Shown here: positions 18,469 to 30,231 of the stretch, in pieces | How positions within the stretch are numbered: the stretch's first letter is position 1 | Layout of the letters: each line of letters opens with the position of its first letter | Assembly: GCA_019637095.1 (NCBI GenBank) | Contig: JAHBWG010000003.1 | Coordinates: 62,001-126,000, forward strand | Reading direction: 5' to 3' | Length of the DNA stretch: 64,000 nt | From: Sandaracinaceae bacterium | Lineage (GTDB): Bacteria > Myxococcota_A > Polyangia > Polyangiales > Sandaracinaceae | Made by a program: the position numbers and the translations under genes | The notes under the pieces: generated by a model | Database searches by the model: none | Seen by the model: the letters and a program-made list of their open reading frames with translations, nothing else | Told to the model about the DNA's origin: nothing

Positions 18469-19488
18469 TCAGGCGAGGCCCGACTCGAGCCCCGCGATCA
18501 GCATCGCGAGCTCCGCGTGGCGCCCGCTCGGGATCGTGCGGTCGCGCCCGACCTGAGCGCGCAGGTCGCGCGCGAGCGCGAGCCCGACGCGGGCCTGTGG
18601 GCTCACCTCCGCGAGCGGACCGAGCACGCTCAGGAGCGACTCGAGCGTCGACAGATCGTCGATCGCGCGCACGAACCGGAAGGGGCGCTCGTCGCGGCGG
18701 CAGGTCGCGCGGACGAACCGCTCGAGCCAGCGCGCGGTCGCGGCCATCTTGTCCCACGCGAGCGCCGCGGGGACGTCGTCCGGCGTGTGGTAGACGCGCG
18801 AGCGCCCGTTCGTGAGCAGCAGGAACGGCCGCTCACGATCCCAGAACGCGGCGTAGTCGCTGAGCGGCGGGATGATCTCGGCGTCGGCCGGCCGCACGAA
18901 GACGCCGGGCTCGCTCGTATCGATCAGCACGTCGCGCGTGCCGGGGCTGCGCTCCGCGCCGAGCGCGAACACCGTGTCGCGCACCTCGGAGGGCAGCTCC
19001 TCGCCGCCGAGCGCGTGCCCGACCAGGTCCATGCACACCATCAGGTCGATGCGCTCGAGCGGGAGGGTCGGGTGCCTCGCGAAGTGCTCGCTCCCCATCG
19101 CGCGCGTGAGGAAGTACGGCGGCTCCTCCGCGTCGAACGCGGCGAGCACCACGCCGCGCCCCTCGGGCGGATCCGCCGCGAGCCGCCGCGCGACCTCGAC
19201 GAGGATGGCGACCGCCGCCGCGTTGTCGTCCGCGCCGCGGTAGATGCGCCCGCCCACCGCGCCGAGGTGATCGTAGTGCGCGGCGATCATCACCCAGCGG
19301 TCGATGTCGCCGCGGATCTCCGCGAGCACGTTCGCGCCGCGACAACGCGGGACCTCCTGCAGGAAGGGGTCGAGCCCCTCGTCCCGCAGCGCGTCGAGGA
19401 CGAGCGAGCGCGCGAGGGCGCCGCCCGGCGTGCCCGGCGCGCGGCCCGCGCACGCGTCGGAGCAGAGCGCCTCGACGAGGCGCCTCAC
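18469..19488 (-). CDS. M28 family zinc aminopeptidase
   Basis: The 339-residue protein keeps all expected M28 dinuclear-zinc ligands: HYDHLG (His), [10 protein letters not shown] (bridging Asp), DAEEPPYF (catalytic and ligand Glu pair), the Asp of MDLVGH and the late His of YHTPDD. The first 40 residues lack a signal peptide, so it may act in the cytosol or the true start may differ. Start GTG 19488 overlaps the stop of the FHA-LuxR gene (GTGA), implying co-translation. Peptide substrate unknown. Confidence 0.85.
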   Translation of the reverse strand: MRRLVEALCSDACAGRAPGTPGGALARSLVLDALRDEGLDPFLQEVPRCRGANVLAEIRGDIDRWVMIAAHYDHLGAVGGRIYRGADDNAAAVAILVEVARRLAADPPEGRGVVLAAFDAEEPPYFLTRAMGSEHFARHPTLPLERIDLMVCMDLVGHALGGEELPSEVRDTVFALGAERSPGTRDVLIDTSEPGVFVRPADAEIIPPLSDYAAFWDRERPFLLLTNGRSRVYHTPDDVPAALAWDKMAATARWLERFVRATCRRDERPFRFVRAIDDLSTLESLLSVLGPLAEVSPQARVGLALARDLRAQVGRDRTIPSGRHAELAMLIAGLESGLA

Positions 19489-20042
19489 GTCGAGCCCGGC
19501 CGCAGGATGCCGGACTCGAGCGCGAAGGCGACGAGGTCCGCGCGCGAGTGCAGCCCGAGCTTGTCGCGGATGCGCGCGCGGTAGGTCTCCACCGTCTTGA
19601 CGCTGAGCCCGAGCGCGTCGGCCACCGCGCGCTGGGTCTCGCCCCGCGCGAGCCGCTCGAACACCTCGCGCTCGCGGCGGCTCAGGAGCGCGAGGCTCTC
19701 GTTGCCGCCGCGCGGGACCTTGGGGAGCGGCCGGGTCACCGACTGCGCCATGCTCGCGGTGCCCTGCTCGGCGAGCTCGAGGTCGTAGGTGCCGACCTGC
19801 ACGCGATCGCCGACGTCGATCCGGTTGCGGCCGTAGGCCCGCTCGCCGTTGACGCGCACGCCGTTGCGCGAGCCCTGATCGCTCAGCTCCACCTCGAAGT
19901 CGCTGACCCGCAGCGTCGCGTGGCGCCGCGAGACGGACTCGTCCGTGAGGCGGATCTCGCACGCGGGGTCCCGCCCGATCCGCCACGTCCCCGGGGTCAG
20001 CCGGATCTCCGAGTCGCCGAGCTTGAGGACGAAGCGCCGCAC
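19485..20042 (-). CDS. FHA-LuxR transcriptional regulator
   Basis: The 185-residue protein fuses an N-terminal FHA domain (residues 5-90, with WRIGRDP, SVSRRHA and [10 protein letters not shown]) to a C-terminal LuxR/GerE helix-turn-helix (115-175, [16 protein letters not shown] and [11 protein letters not shown]). It is therefore probably a DNA-binding protein whose activity depends on binding a phosphothreonine partner. The start is set at GTG 20042; upstream lie a palindrome and a TTGCGCA repeat. It is coupled to the M28 peptidase gene and divergent from a Cys-rich lipoprotein. Confidence 0.87.
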   Translation of the reverse strand: MRRFVLKLGDSEIRLTPGTWRIGRDPACEIRLTDESVSRRHATLRVSDFEVELSDQGSRNGVRVNGERAYGRNRIDVGDRVQVGTYDLELAEQGTASMAQSVTRPLPKVPRGGNESLALLSRREREVFERLARGETQRAVADALGLSVKTVETYRARIRDKLGLHSRADLVAFALESGILRPGST

Positions 20043-20051
20043 CGTGCGAAT

Positions 20052-20089
20052 GGTTGCGCAACCCGACGGGAACGCAACGAGATTGCGCA
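20052..20089. promoter_or_regulatory. Palindrome and TTGCGCA direct repeat upstream of FHA-LuxR gene
   Basis: A perfect 12-bp palindrome GGTTGCGCAACC (20052-20063) sits 10 bases from the GTG of the regulator. Its core TTGCGCA recurs at 20083-20089, 29 bases away. This is in the divergent gap with a lipoprotein gene and is a plausible binding site for the LuxR-type protein itself. Confidence 0.45.
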
Positions 20090-20150
20090 GCGTGCGGGCG
20101 CGGGGCGGACGCGCCGGCGGCTGGCCAGAACGGCGGCCGGTGGCATCATC

Positions 20151-20894
20151 ATGGCGATGAGGCACCTCGCGGGGTGGGCGTTCGCGGCGTTCCTGGCGGC
20201 GACGGGGTGCGGCGGCGGCAGCGTCCGGCCCGACGCAGGCTGTCGGCTCGAGTGCGCGGCGCCGCCGCCCGGCTGCGCGTGGGTCGGCGGCGACGGCTGC
20301 ACGAGCTGCGGCGCGCTCGAGTGCGCCGACGGCGGCGGCGAGGACGCGGGGTGCATGGCCTCGTGCCCCGCGCCGCCCACGGGGTGCCGGTACGTCGGCG
20401 GCGACCCCTGCGCGTGCGGCGCGCTCGAGTGCGACGACGTGCACTGCGCCGCGGCCGGCGAGGAGCACTTCCCCGCCTTCGCGCGTGAGTGCGAGCGCGC
20501 CGCCGACTGCGCGCTCGTCGAGCATCAGGTCGACTGCTGCGGCTCGCTCGCCGCGCGCGGCATCCGCGCCGACGAGGTCCCCGCCTTCGAGGTCGCCGAG
20601 GCGAGCTGTCGCGCGATGTACCCCGCCTGCGACTGCGCCGCGCGTCCGACGGTCGCCGACGACGAGACGGCCGGCGACGGAACGCGCGCCGCGCGCGCGG
20701 AGTGCGTCTCCGGGGCGTGCACGTCGACGTTCGGCCTCGCCGAGGGGGAGGTCTGCGGGGCCGAGGTCGGGGCGTGCGGCGCCGGCCTCGCGTGCTGCTA
20801 CCCGTGCGGGATCCCGGGCTGCGACTTCCGCTGCGTGCCCGCGTGCGACCCGAGCGAGCCCGGCTGCGCGGGCGGCTGCGTCCCGCGCCCCTAG
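20151..20894 (+). CDS. Cys-rich secreted lipoprotein
   Basis: The 247-residue protein has a signal peptide with lipobox AATGC and about 30 further cysteines in tandem short modules, including two related copies of an Ala-Pro-Pro-x-Gly-Cys unit. It is probably a disulfide-stabilised surface lipoprotein of a kind common in Myxococcota. No catalytic motif is visible. A second ATG at 20157 would shorten it by two residues. Divergent from the FHA-LuxR gene and possibly sharing its control region. Confidence 0.72.
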   Translation: MAMRHLAGWAFAAFLAATGCGGGSVRPDAGCRLECAAPPPGCAWVGGDGCTSCGALECADGGGEDAGCMASCPAPPTGCRYVGGDPCACGALECDDVHCAAAGEEHFPAFARECERAADCALVEHQVDCCGSLAARGIRADEVPAFEVAEASCRAMYPACDCAARPTVADDETAGDGTRAARAECVSGACTSTFGLAEGEVCGAEVGACGAGLACCYPCGIPGCDFRCVPACDPSEPGCAGGCVPRP

Positions 20895-20941
20895 ACCCAG
20901 CTGGCAAGTCGCGCGCGCGCGGCGAGTACACTGGCCGCGCG

Positions 20942-21568
20942 ATGCTCCGGTCGGCCTCGTACTTCGCCGCCGCCAGCCACCTCGCGGCGCTGGCGTTCGC
21001 CGGCTTCGCGCTGGCCCCCGGGACCGCGCCCGACGACGTGCGCGCACGCGTGGCCTGGATCGCCGCGCACCCCGCGCGCTGGGCGGCGGGTTGGGGCGCA
21101 TTCATCGCCGCCGGGATCGGGCTCGTCGCGTGGGTCGTCCTCGTCCGGCGACGGCTCGATCCACGCGGCGCCGACGAGGCGCTCGGCGACGCGGTCGCGC
21201 TGAGCGTGGTCGGCCTCGGGCTCGAGAGCGCGGGGCACGGGGTGAGCGCGCTCGCGCTGCCGCACCTCGCGCGGCAGCTCGCGCTCGATGGCGTCGTCGC
21301 GGCGGAGGGCGCGGCGCGGCTCGCGAGCACCGTCCTCGCGCCGCTCGCGTTCGCCGCTGCCACGCTCCTCGTCGTACGCGCGCTCGCGGCGAGCGGCCTC
21401 GGCGGGCGCGCCGCGACCCTCGCGGGGTACGTCAATGTCGCGTGCGCGCTCGCGATGACGGCGGCCGGCCTGCTCGAGGCGGGCGCGCTGATCCCCGTCG
21501 CGACGGCGGGGGTCGTGCTCTCGCTCTCGGTCCTGACGCTCACGGTCGGGCGCGCCGCGGGCGCCTGA
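20942..21568 (+). CDS. Multi-pass membrane protein of unknown function
   Basis: The 208-residue product has about six hydrophobic segments, starting at residue 5 ([20 protein letters not shown]) and ending with [12 protein letters not shown]. It lacks recognisable catalytic residues; the overall pattern is like DUF4386-type proteins but that is only a guess. It begins 47 bases after the Cys-rich lipoprotein stop and converges with the coiled-coil gene. Confidence 0.65.
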   Translation: MLRSASYFAAASHLAALAFAGFALAPGTAPDDVRARVAWIAAHPARWAAGWGAFIAAGIGLVAWVVLVRRRLDPRGADEALGDAVALSVVGLGLESAGHGVSALALPHLARQLALDGVVAAEGAARLASTVLAPLAFAAATLLVVRALAASGLGGRAATLAGYVNVACALAMTAAGLLEAGALIPVATAGVVLSLSVLTLTVGRAAGA

Positions 21569-21573
21569 GGATG

Positions 21574-22146
21574 TCAACGTCGCTTGCCGCGCTTGCGCGC
21601 GCGGCGGGTCTTCGCGAGCGTCGCGACCTCGCGGCGCTCGACCTCGACGCGGGCGCGAGCGGCCCGCGCGCGGCGCTCGGTCGCGCGCGCCGCGCTGCGC
21701 TCCGCCTCGAGCGCGTCGGGGGGCGCGGCGGGCGCGCGCGAACCGGCGGGCGTGAGGTACGCGAACAGCGCGGCGAGGAGCCCGAACAGCGCGACGGCGA
21801 TCCCGCCGCCCATCGCCCACGGGCCGGCGCCCGCGAATCGCTCGGCGACGAGGAGCCCCGCCGCGCACGCGACGAGGCCTCCGAGGACGACGGTGCGGCG
21901 CGGCGTGAAGAACGTCTTGCCCAGCGCGCGCGCGAGCTCGCGCTCGAGCCGGTCCCGGTCGCGCCGCAGCGCCGCCGCCTCCGCGCGGTAGCCGTTGCGC
22001 TCGGCGCGGGCCTGGTCGCGCTCCTCGCGCAGCGCCTCGACGCGCGCGCGCAGGTCCGCGTCGCCGTCGCCGAACGTGGCGAGCTCCGCCTCGAGCGCTT
22101 CGACGCGGCGCCGCAGCGTCTCCCGCTCGTCCCGATACCCGGCCAC
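21574..22146 (-). CDS. Coiled-coil membrane protein of unknown function
   Basis: The 190-residue protein has an Arg/Glu-rich coiled coil from about residue 5 to 75, then two adjacent transmembrane segments (GGLVACAAGLLVAERF and GGGIAVALFGLLAALFAYL), then a highly basic tail ending KTRRARKRGKRR. The tail probably lies in the cytosol and could bind nucleic acid or ribosomes. GTG at 22146 is chosen; in-frame starts as far as 22245 would run into the uvrA start. No family recognised. Confidence 0.6.
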   Translation of the reverse strand: MAGYRDERETLRRRVEALEAELATFGDGDADLRARVEALREERDQARAERNGYRAEAAALRRDRDRLERELARALGKTFFTPRRTVVLGGLVACAAGLLVAERFAGAGPWAMGGGIAVALFGLLAALFAYLTPAGSRAPAAPPDALEAERSAARATERRARAARARVEVERREVATLAKTRRARKRGKRR

Positions 22147-22218
22147 GCGACCGCCACGATACCGCCGCTCGCGCAGGGACCTCACCTGAACGGGTGTACA
22201 GACCCGCCTCGACGTGCT

Positions 22219-22225
22219 AAGGAGG
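22219..22225 (+). promoter_or_regulatory. Ribosome binding site of uvrA
   Basis: AAGGAGG lies 10 bases upstream of ATG 22236 and supports that start. Confidence 0.7.
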
Positions 22226-22235
22226 CGCTCCACCC

Positions 22236-25114
<2,879 letters not shown>

Positions 25115-25118
<4 letters not shown>

Positions 25119-25768
25119 GCAAGGTGAGCGTGCAGTACTTCTCGGACGTCCTCTGCGTCTGGGCATACGTCGGTCAGGTACGCCTCGACGAGCTCGAGTC
25201 CGCGTTCCGCGACGAGGTCGAGGTCGACTGCCACTTCATGACCGTGTTCGGTGATGCGCACGGGAAGTTGACGACCTCGTGGCGCGAGCGAGGCGGGCTC
25301 GCCGGCTACGCCGAGCACGTACGCTCGGTCGTCGCGCGCTTCGATCACGTCACGATCCACGCGGACGCCTGGGACCCGGTGGCCCCCGCCTCGTCGCTCG
25401 GCTGCCACGTCTTCTTGGCCGCGGTGAAGCTCCTCGACGCCGCGGTGTTCCGGCAGGTGGCCTGGCGCCTGCGCGAGGCGTTCTTCGCAGAGGGTCGCGA
25501 CATCGCTCAGCGCCGCGTACAGCTCGAGGTCGCCGAGTCGATCGGCCTGTCGGTCGCCGCGCTCGAGGCCTCGCTCTCGAGCGGGCGCGCGCACGCGGAG
25601 CTCTCGCGCGGGCTCGCCCTCGCGCGGAGCTACGGCGTCGAGACCAGCCCCACGTACGTCTTCGACGAGGGCCGGCAGCGCCTGAACGGCAACGTCGGCT
25701 ACCGCGTGATCGAGGCCAACGTCCGCGAGCTCTTGCGCACGCCCGAGCCCGGACAGTCCTGGTGCTAG
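25115..25768 (+). CDS. DsbA/FrnE-like thioredoxin-fold protein
   Basis: The 217-residue protein begins FSDVLCVWAYVGQ, the strand and first helix of a DsbA/FrnE or HCCA-isomerase fold. It ends with the SPTYVFDE cis-Pro region typical of FrnE. The usual CxxC centre reads CVWA, so the second cysteine is missing and ordinary disulfide exchange is unlikely. It may be a glutathione-type or chaperone-like member. ATG overlaps the uvrA stop (ATGA). Its codon use is slightly less G+C rich than its neighbours. A 21-bp inverted repeat follows. Confidence 0.82.
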
Positions 25769-25835
25769 AGCACCGATTCGTTTGGAAACCCGTCGCGCTC
25801 CGAGACTTCTCGGCTCTCCGAACGGATCGGTGCTC
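25768..25835. terminator. Large nested hairpin after the DsbA-like gene
   Basis: Arms 25768-25788 and 25815-25835 pair over 21 bases, with GAGCACCGAT and its complement at the outside and two T/G positions that would still pair in RNA. Inside lies a perfect six-base hairpin, CCGAGA and TCTCGG, at 25800-25813. It begins at the stop codon of the DsbA-like gene and ends 42 bases before the next start. It has no T-run. Confidence 0.6.
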
Positions 25836-25877
25836 GAGCGCTTGCGGCCGGGGCCGTCCGCGCCGACCATCGCGTGC

Positions 25878-27050
25878 ATGCGAGAGATCCACGACGCCGA
25901 CGCGCTCGCCGCCGCCCTCGCGAGCGGCGAGCCGCTCGCCGACACCGTCCTCTGGGGCCTCGACCTGCGCCCACACGCCGCGGCGCTCCGCGCGCGCGAC
26001 CTCTCGGACGCGGTGCTGCTCGGCTGCCGGCTCGATCCGGAGGACCTCGCGCACGCCGTCGTGAACGGCGCCCTCGTGTTCCCGCGCCTGCCCGACGCGC
26101 TGCCGTACGAGCCGTGGCGCGCGCGCCTCTACGCGGTCGAGGAGCTCTTCGACGCGTTCGATCCCCGCGAGCCCTGCACCTACTGCGACTGCGTCGACGC
26201 GCGCATCTACCGTCACTTCCGCGAGAGCGGCGGCGCGGACGAGCCCTCCCTCCTCGAGGCGCTCGCGCGCCGCCTCCACGATCACGGGATCTCCGAGGCG
26301 CTCGAGGCGCTGCTCGGCGCAGAGGCGCGCGTCGTGGCGTTCATGGGAGGCCACTCGATGCTGCGCAGCGAGCCCCGCTACCGCGAGGTCGCGCGGCTCG
26401 CGGGCCGCCTCGCCGCGCGCGGCTTCGTGATCGCGACGGGCGGCGGGCCGGGCGCGATGGAGGCCGCGAACCTCGGCGCGCGCTTCGGCGACGCGGCGAG
26501 CGCGCTCGACGACGCGATCGGGATGCTCGCCGGCGCGCCGAGCTACAAGAGCGAGCGCTGGCTCGCGGCGGCCTTCGAGGTGCGCGCCCGCTTCGCGGAC
26601 GTCCTCGCCGACGGCTCGCGCACGAGCCTCGGGGTGCCGACCTTCTTCTACGGCCACGAGCCGCCCAACGCGTTCGCGACGCACCACGCAAAGTACTTTG
26701 CCAACTGCACGCGCGAGGAGGGCCTCGTGAGCCTCGCCTCCCACGGCATCGTCTTCGCCCCGGGCAGCGCGGGCACGTTGCAGGAGATCTTCCAGGACGC
26801 GTGCCAGAACCACTACGGGACGGTGCGCGGGCTCGTCTCGCCGATGGCCCTCTACGACGTCGCGCATTGGACGGAGCGCCTGCCCGCGCTGCCGCTCCTT
26901 CGCGCGCTCGCGGAGGGGGGCGGCTGGGGCGACCGCGTGATCGCGAGCGACGATCCGGACGAGCTCATCGCGTTCCTCGAGCGGCACGGACCACGCGCGG
27001 CGGACCGCGCCGAGTGGTCGTTCTGTGCCGCGCACTGCGCCCCGCCGTGA
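25878..27050 (+). CDS. LOG-family-like Rossmann protein
   Basis: The 390-residue product has a Rossmann-type domain in its C-terminal two thirds. It contains GGHSMLRSEPRYREV, ATGGGPGAMEAANLGA near residue 190 and PGSAGTLQE near 300, the last being a variant of the PGGxGTxxE motif of LOG phosphoribohydrolases. The first 140 residues form an extra domain with a CTYCDC cluster. Nucleoside 5'-monophosphate hydrolysis as in PpnN or cytokinin activation is possible but not certain. Start ATG 25878; it is preceded by the nested hairpin. Confidence 0.75.
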   Translation: MREIHDADALAAALASGEPLADTVLWGLDLRPHAAALRARDLSDAVLLGCRLDPEDLAHAVVNGALVFPRLPDALPYEPWRARLYAVEELFDAFDPREPCTYCDCVDARIYRHFRESGGADEPSLLEALARRLHDHGISEALEALLGAEARVVAFMGGHSMLRSEPRYREVARLAGRLAARGFVIATGGGPGAMEAANLGARFGDAASALDDAIGMLAGAPSYKSERWLAAAFEVRARFADVLADGSRTSLGVPTFFYGHEPPNAFATHHAKYFANCTREEGLVSLASHGIVFAPGSAGTLQEIFQDACQNHYGTVRGLVSPMALYDVAHWTERLPALPLLRALAEGGGWGDRVIASDDPDELIAFLERHGPRAADRAEWSFCAAHCAPP

Positions 27051-27064
27051 GGCTCGCCCGGCCC

Positions 27065-27598
27065 TCACCAGCCGCCGACGCGGTGCTCGCGCAGGAGCGC
27101 GGCGAGCGCGACGACGCGCGCGTCCTCGTGCGCCGCGCCGAACGGCCACGCGACGCGCAGACGGCTGCCGTCTGCGCCGGCGATCTCGAGCGCCTCGGTG
27201 CCTGGGCCCTGCGCGACCCCCGTCGGTCGCGGCCCCGCGAGGATCGCCTCCGCGGCGGCGAGGATCGCCGCGAGCGCCTCGGGCGACGCGGTGCCCGAGG
27301 CCTGGTGCACGAAGGGCGAGGGCCCACCGCTCGCGTGCCCGCCCTCGATCGCGCCGGACGCGTCGAAGCGACAGTACGCCGAGCCCCCGTCCGCCGGTTG
27401 CACGTGGATCGCGACCGACGCGACCTCGACGCGCGCCGGCGCCCGCGGGGCCGTCTCAGCCGTCTCAGCCGTCTCGGCCGTCTCGGTCGCGCCCTCGGGC
27501 TCCACCGGCGCCGCCGCGGGCGCCGCCCCGCTCGGCTCCGCGCCGCCGCACCCCGTCACGACGAGGACCACCACGCACGCGAGCGGACGGATGCCCAT
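27065..27598 (-). CDS. Small lipoprotein with Glu-Thr-Ala repeats
   Basis: The 177-residue protein has a lipobox VVTGC at the end of a short signal peptide. An Ala-Pro-Glu linker with four copies of a 9-base unit encoding ETA follows, and then a compact domain of about 110 residues with no recognised motif. It is probably an outer-membrane lipoprotein. Strand switch: the LOG-like gene converges on it. Confidence 0.7.
   Translation of the reverse strand: MGIRPLACVVVLVVTGCGGAEPSGAAPAAAPVEPEGATETAETAETAETAPRAPARVEVASVAIHVQPADGGSAYCRFDASGAIEGGHASGGPSPFVHQASGTASPEALAAILAAAEAILAGPRPTGVAQGPGTEALEIAGADGSRLRVAWPFGAAHEDARVVALAALLREHRVGGW
27450..27487. repeat. Tandem 9-bp repeat encoding ETA units
   Basis: About four copies of GCCGTCTCA/G on the plus strand, encoding TETAETAETAETA in the lipoprotein. 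Copies differ at one third-position base (A or G). Confidence 0.7.
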
Positions 27599-27635
27599 GG
27601 CCCGAGCGTACCGCAGCGGCGCCCCGCGCGTCGCC

Positions 27636-28478
27636 TCACCGCCGCGCGGTCGACTCGTCGCGGACCGCCGCGAGCGCGGCGACGTGCGCGGGGCCGGTGC
27701 CGCAGCAGCCCCCGACGATCGTCGCCCCCGCCGCGACCCACGCGCGCGCGTGCGCCGCGTAGGCCTCGGGTGTGTCCGGCCGCGGCGTGAAGCCGTCCTC
27801 GTCGTTCGCGACGCCGCCGTTGGCGTAAGCGCCGAACGGCACGCCCGCGTCCGCGATCGCCTCGACGTACGCGCGCGTGCGCGCGCTCGGCGTGCAGTTC
27901 ACCAGCACCGCCGCGACGCCGAGGTCCACCGCGCGGCGCGCCGCGTCCGCCATCGCGGCCGGGCTCATGAGCGTCGCGTCGTAGCCCGCGCTGAGCGCGA
28001 GCCACGTCTCGAGCCGCGTCGCGCGCGCCGCGCGCACCGCGGCGAGCGCCTCGTCCGCGCAGGGGAACGTCTCGCAGAGCAAGAGATCGCAGCCCGCGTC
28101 CGCGAGGACCTCGGCGAGCCGGCCGTGCTCGCGCTCGACCGCGGGCCCGCCGCCGGGCGACAGGTCGGGCCGGTAGCAGTCGGCGAGCGGCGCGAGGCTG
28201 CCCGCCACCCGGTGCGCGCGCGGGACCGCCCCACGCGCGAGCGCCACCGCGTCGCGCGCCGCGCGCACCCAGCCCGCGCCGTACGCCCGCGGGCTCGCGC
28301 GGAACGTGTTGGCCGTATGCACGGTCGCGCCCGCGGCCGCGTAGTCGCGGTGGATCGCCGCCACGAGCGCCGGGGCCTCGGTGAGCGCCGACGCGCTCCA
28401 GCGCGGGAGCGCCGTCGACGCGCCGCGCCGCGCGAGCTCGGTCCCGAGCGGACCGTCGAGCACCGTGATCCGCGTCAT
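27636..28478 (-). CDS. Homocysteine S-methyltransferase
   Basis: The 280-residue barrel protein starts with VLDGPLGTELARRG and ends with the zinc site GGCCGTGP. With VNCTP this supplies the three cysteine ligands of the MmuM/Pfam S-methyl_trans family. It moves a methyl group from S-methylmethionine or a related donor to homocysteine, forming methionine. The ATG at 28478 has AGGGG upstream; an alternative ATG at 28499 would overlap the stop of the preceding membrane gene (ATGA) and add 7 residues. Confidence 0.9.
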   Translation of the reverse strand: MTRITVLDGPLGTELARRGASTALPRWSASALTEAPALVAAIHRDYAAAGATVHTANTFRASPRAYGAGWVRAARDAVALARGAVPRAHRVAGSLAPLADCYRPDLSPGGGPAVEREHGRLAEVLADAGCDLLLCETFPCADEALAAVRAARATRLETWLALSAGYDATLMSPAAMADAARRAVDLGVAAVLVNCTPSARTRAYVEAIADAGVPFGAYANGGVANDEDGFTPRPDTPEAYAAHARAWVAAGATIVGGCCGTGPAHVAALAAVRDESTARR

Positions 28479-28495
28479 CGCCCCTGGATCATGGC

Positions 28496-30124
28496 TCATA
28501 TCTCGAAGGCCATCGCCTCGAGCCGCGCGCCCTCGCGCACCTCGAGCAGCTCCGCGGCGAGCTCGGCGACCTCCGCCTCCATCCCCTGCTCGGCGAGCTC
28601 CACCTGCGTCTCGAGCAGCGCGGCGGCGAGCGCGAGCTGCTCCTCGAGCCCGTCGGCGAGCTCGTCGAGGCGGCGGTCGAGCTCGACGAGCTCGGCGCGC
28701 GTGCGCGCCACGAGCGCCCGCACCGCCGCCTCGTAGGCGTCGTCGAGTGACGCACGCGTGGGCTCGTCGACGACGTCCGGGAACATCCTCGCGATCACCG
28801 CGACCGTCCGCCAGAGCCCGTAGGCCGCGGCCGGATCCGGGCGCTCCGCGCGCAGCGCGGCGAGCCCCGTCTCGAGCCGGCGCCACGCCGCGCGCGTCCG
28901 CGCGAGCGCGACCTGGTAGTCCATCTCCTCGACGCGCGGCCAGAGCATGTGAAGCAAGGTGTGCTCCTGGCGCGTCGCCACGTCCTCGAGCCCCGCGCTC
29001 GACTCGGGCAGCCGCTCGAAGAGCTCGGCCGCGATCACGCGCGCGCGCTCGACGAGCGTCTCGCTCGCGAGCCGGCGCCGGAGCCGGCGCGCGGAGCGCG
29101 CGATGAGCAAGCGCGCTTGACGGCGCGCGATGTCGACCGCGTCGTCGATCGTCTTGGCGTACTCGCTCGCCCACCGGAAGAGCTCCTCGACGTGGTGCGC
29201 GCGGATCGCGTCGAGATCCGCCTGCCGGTGCGCGCGCAGCTCCTCGAGCCGGCGCATGTGCAGCTGCGAGCGCCGCCGCAGGAACAGGTACAGGCCGAAG
29301 TAGATGGCGCCGTAGACGGCGAGCCAGCCGCCGAGCGCGAGCGTCGTCGCGAGGTGCGGGTCGATGGCCTCGCCGATCGCGCCGAGCCGCGTGGCGAGGT
29401 GGGGCGGCGGGCCGAGCAGCGCCTCGGTCCAGTCGATGAGGCGCACGCGCAGCGAGAGCGCGATGTCGATCGCGATGGCCCCGAGGATCACGACGACGAG
29501 CGAGAGCCGGCGCAGGATCACGCCGATCGGGACCTCGGCGTTCTGGCTCATGCGCGCCACGTGGTGCGCGCTGTACACGACGTCCGCGGCGCCGAGCACG
29601 AACACGAGCGCGCGCCGCCAGAAGCCGTACCGGGACCGGACCTCGAGCGTGTAGAGGTCCTCCGCCGGCGGCCGCGGCGGGCGCAGCGCGGGGAACGTCA
29701 TCTCGAGGGCCACCTCGACCGGCTCGCCCTCGACCCGAGGCATCGCGAGCACGGCGAGCCGCCCCGCGCTCCCGCCGGTCTCGATCGCGCGCAGCCGCTC
29801 GAGGAACCACTCGCGCACGACGACTTGCTCGCGAAGGGCGCGGTCCATCGCCTCGAGCCGTGCCTCGGTGCGCCGGACGAACGCGACCGGATCCGCGTCG
29901 TCCCCACCCTCGCTGGCCTCCGACCAGCTCGCGCTCGCGCGCTCGGCCCACGCGCTCAGCGCCTCGCTCGTCGCGTCGCGGACCTTGCGCTCGGCCGCCG
30001 TGACGAGCTCCCCCTGCAGGCGCCGGAACCGGACGAACCACGCGACCTTGTGGACGAAGAACGCCAGCGCCAGCGACATCGCGACGTAGAACGCGATCAC
30101 GAGCGCGTGGACGAGACCCTCCAT
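28496..30124 (-). CDS. Membrane protein with helical bundle, function unknown
   Basis: The 542-residue protein has an N-terminal transmembrane helix, a soluble segment, a central group of about three membrane helices (170-265) and a long Arg/Glu/Ala-rich helical C-terminal part with coiled-coil character. No catalytic motif or known family was recognised. It lies directly upstream of the homocysteine methyltransferase and its stop may overlap that gene's start. A weak hairpin separates it from the PP2C gene. Confidence 0.7.
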   Translation of the reverse strand: MEGLVHALVIAFYVAMSLALAFFVHKVAWFVRFRRLQGELVTAAERKVRDATSEALSAWAERASASWSEASEGGDDADPVAFVRRTEARLEAMDRALREQVVVREWFLERLRAIETGGSAGRLAVLAMPRVEGEPVEVALEMTFPALRPPRPPAEDLYTLEVRSRYGFWRRALVFVLGAADVVYSAHHVARMSQNAEVPIGVILRRLSLVVVILGAIAIDIALSLRVRLIDWTEALLGPPPHLATRLGAIGEAIDPHLATTLALGGWLAVYGAIYFGLYLFLRRRSQLHMRRLEELRAHRQADLDAIRAHHVEELFRWASEYAKTIDDAVDIARRQARLLIARSARRLRRRLASETLVERARVIAAELFERLPESSAGLEDVATRQEHTLLHMLWPRVEEMDYQVALARTRAAWRRLETGLAALRAERPDPAAAYGLWRTVAVIARMFPDVVDEPTRASLDDAYEAAVRALVARTRAELVELDRRLDELADGLEEQLALAAALLETQVELAEQGMEAEVAELAAELLEVREGARLEAMAFEI

Positions 30125-30206
30125 CGGCGGCGTGCTCTAGCGCTGGCGCGCGCCGCCGTCGAACGAGGGCACGAGGAGCGCGCGCCCACCGCTCGAGGAC
30201 CGTCGA

Positions 30207-30221
30207 GGGTGCGAAGCACCC
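30207..30221 (-). terminator. Short hairpin downstream of the PP2C-CNBD gene
   Basis: GGGTGC and GCACCC pair around a three-base loop, 11 bases after the stop of the PP2C-CNBD gene on the minus strand. There is no T-run, so it may be a weak terminator or pause. Confidence 0.35.
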
Positions 30222-30231
30222 CTGCGCAAGC

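Noticed and set aside
27450-27487. Possible short CRISPR-like repeat
   Set aside because: The 9-bp units are adjacent, without spacers, and encode an ETA stretch in a lipoprotein.
28499-28499. Alternative start of the homocysteine methyltransferase
   Set aside because: ATG 28499 gives an ATGA overlap, but the ATG at 28478 has a nearby AGGGG and fits the family N-terminus. It stays as an alternative.
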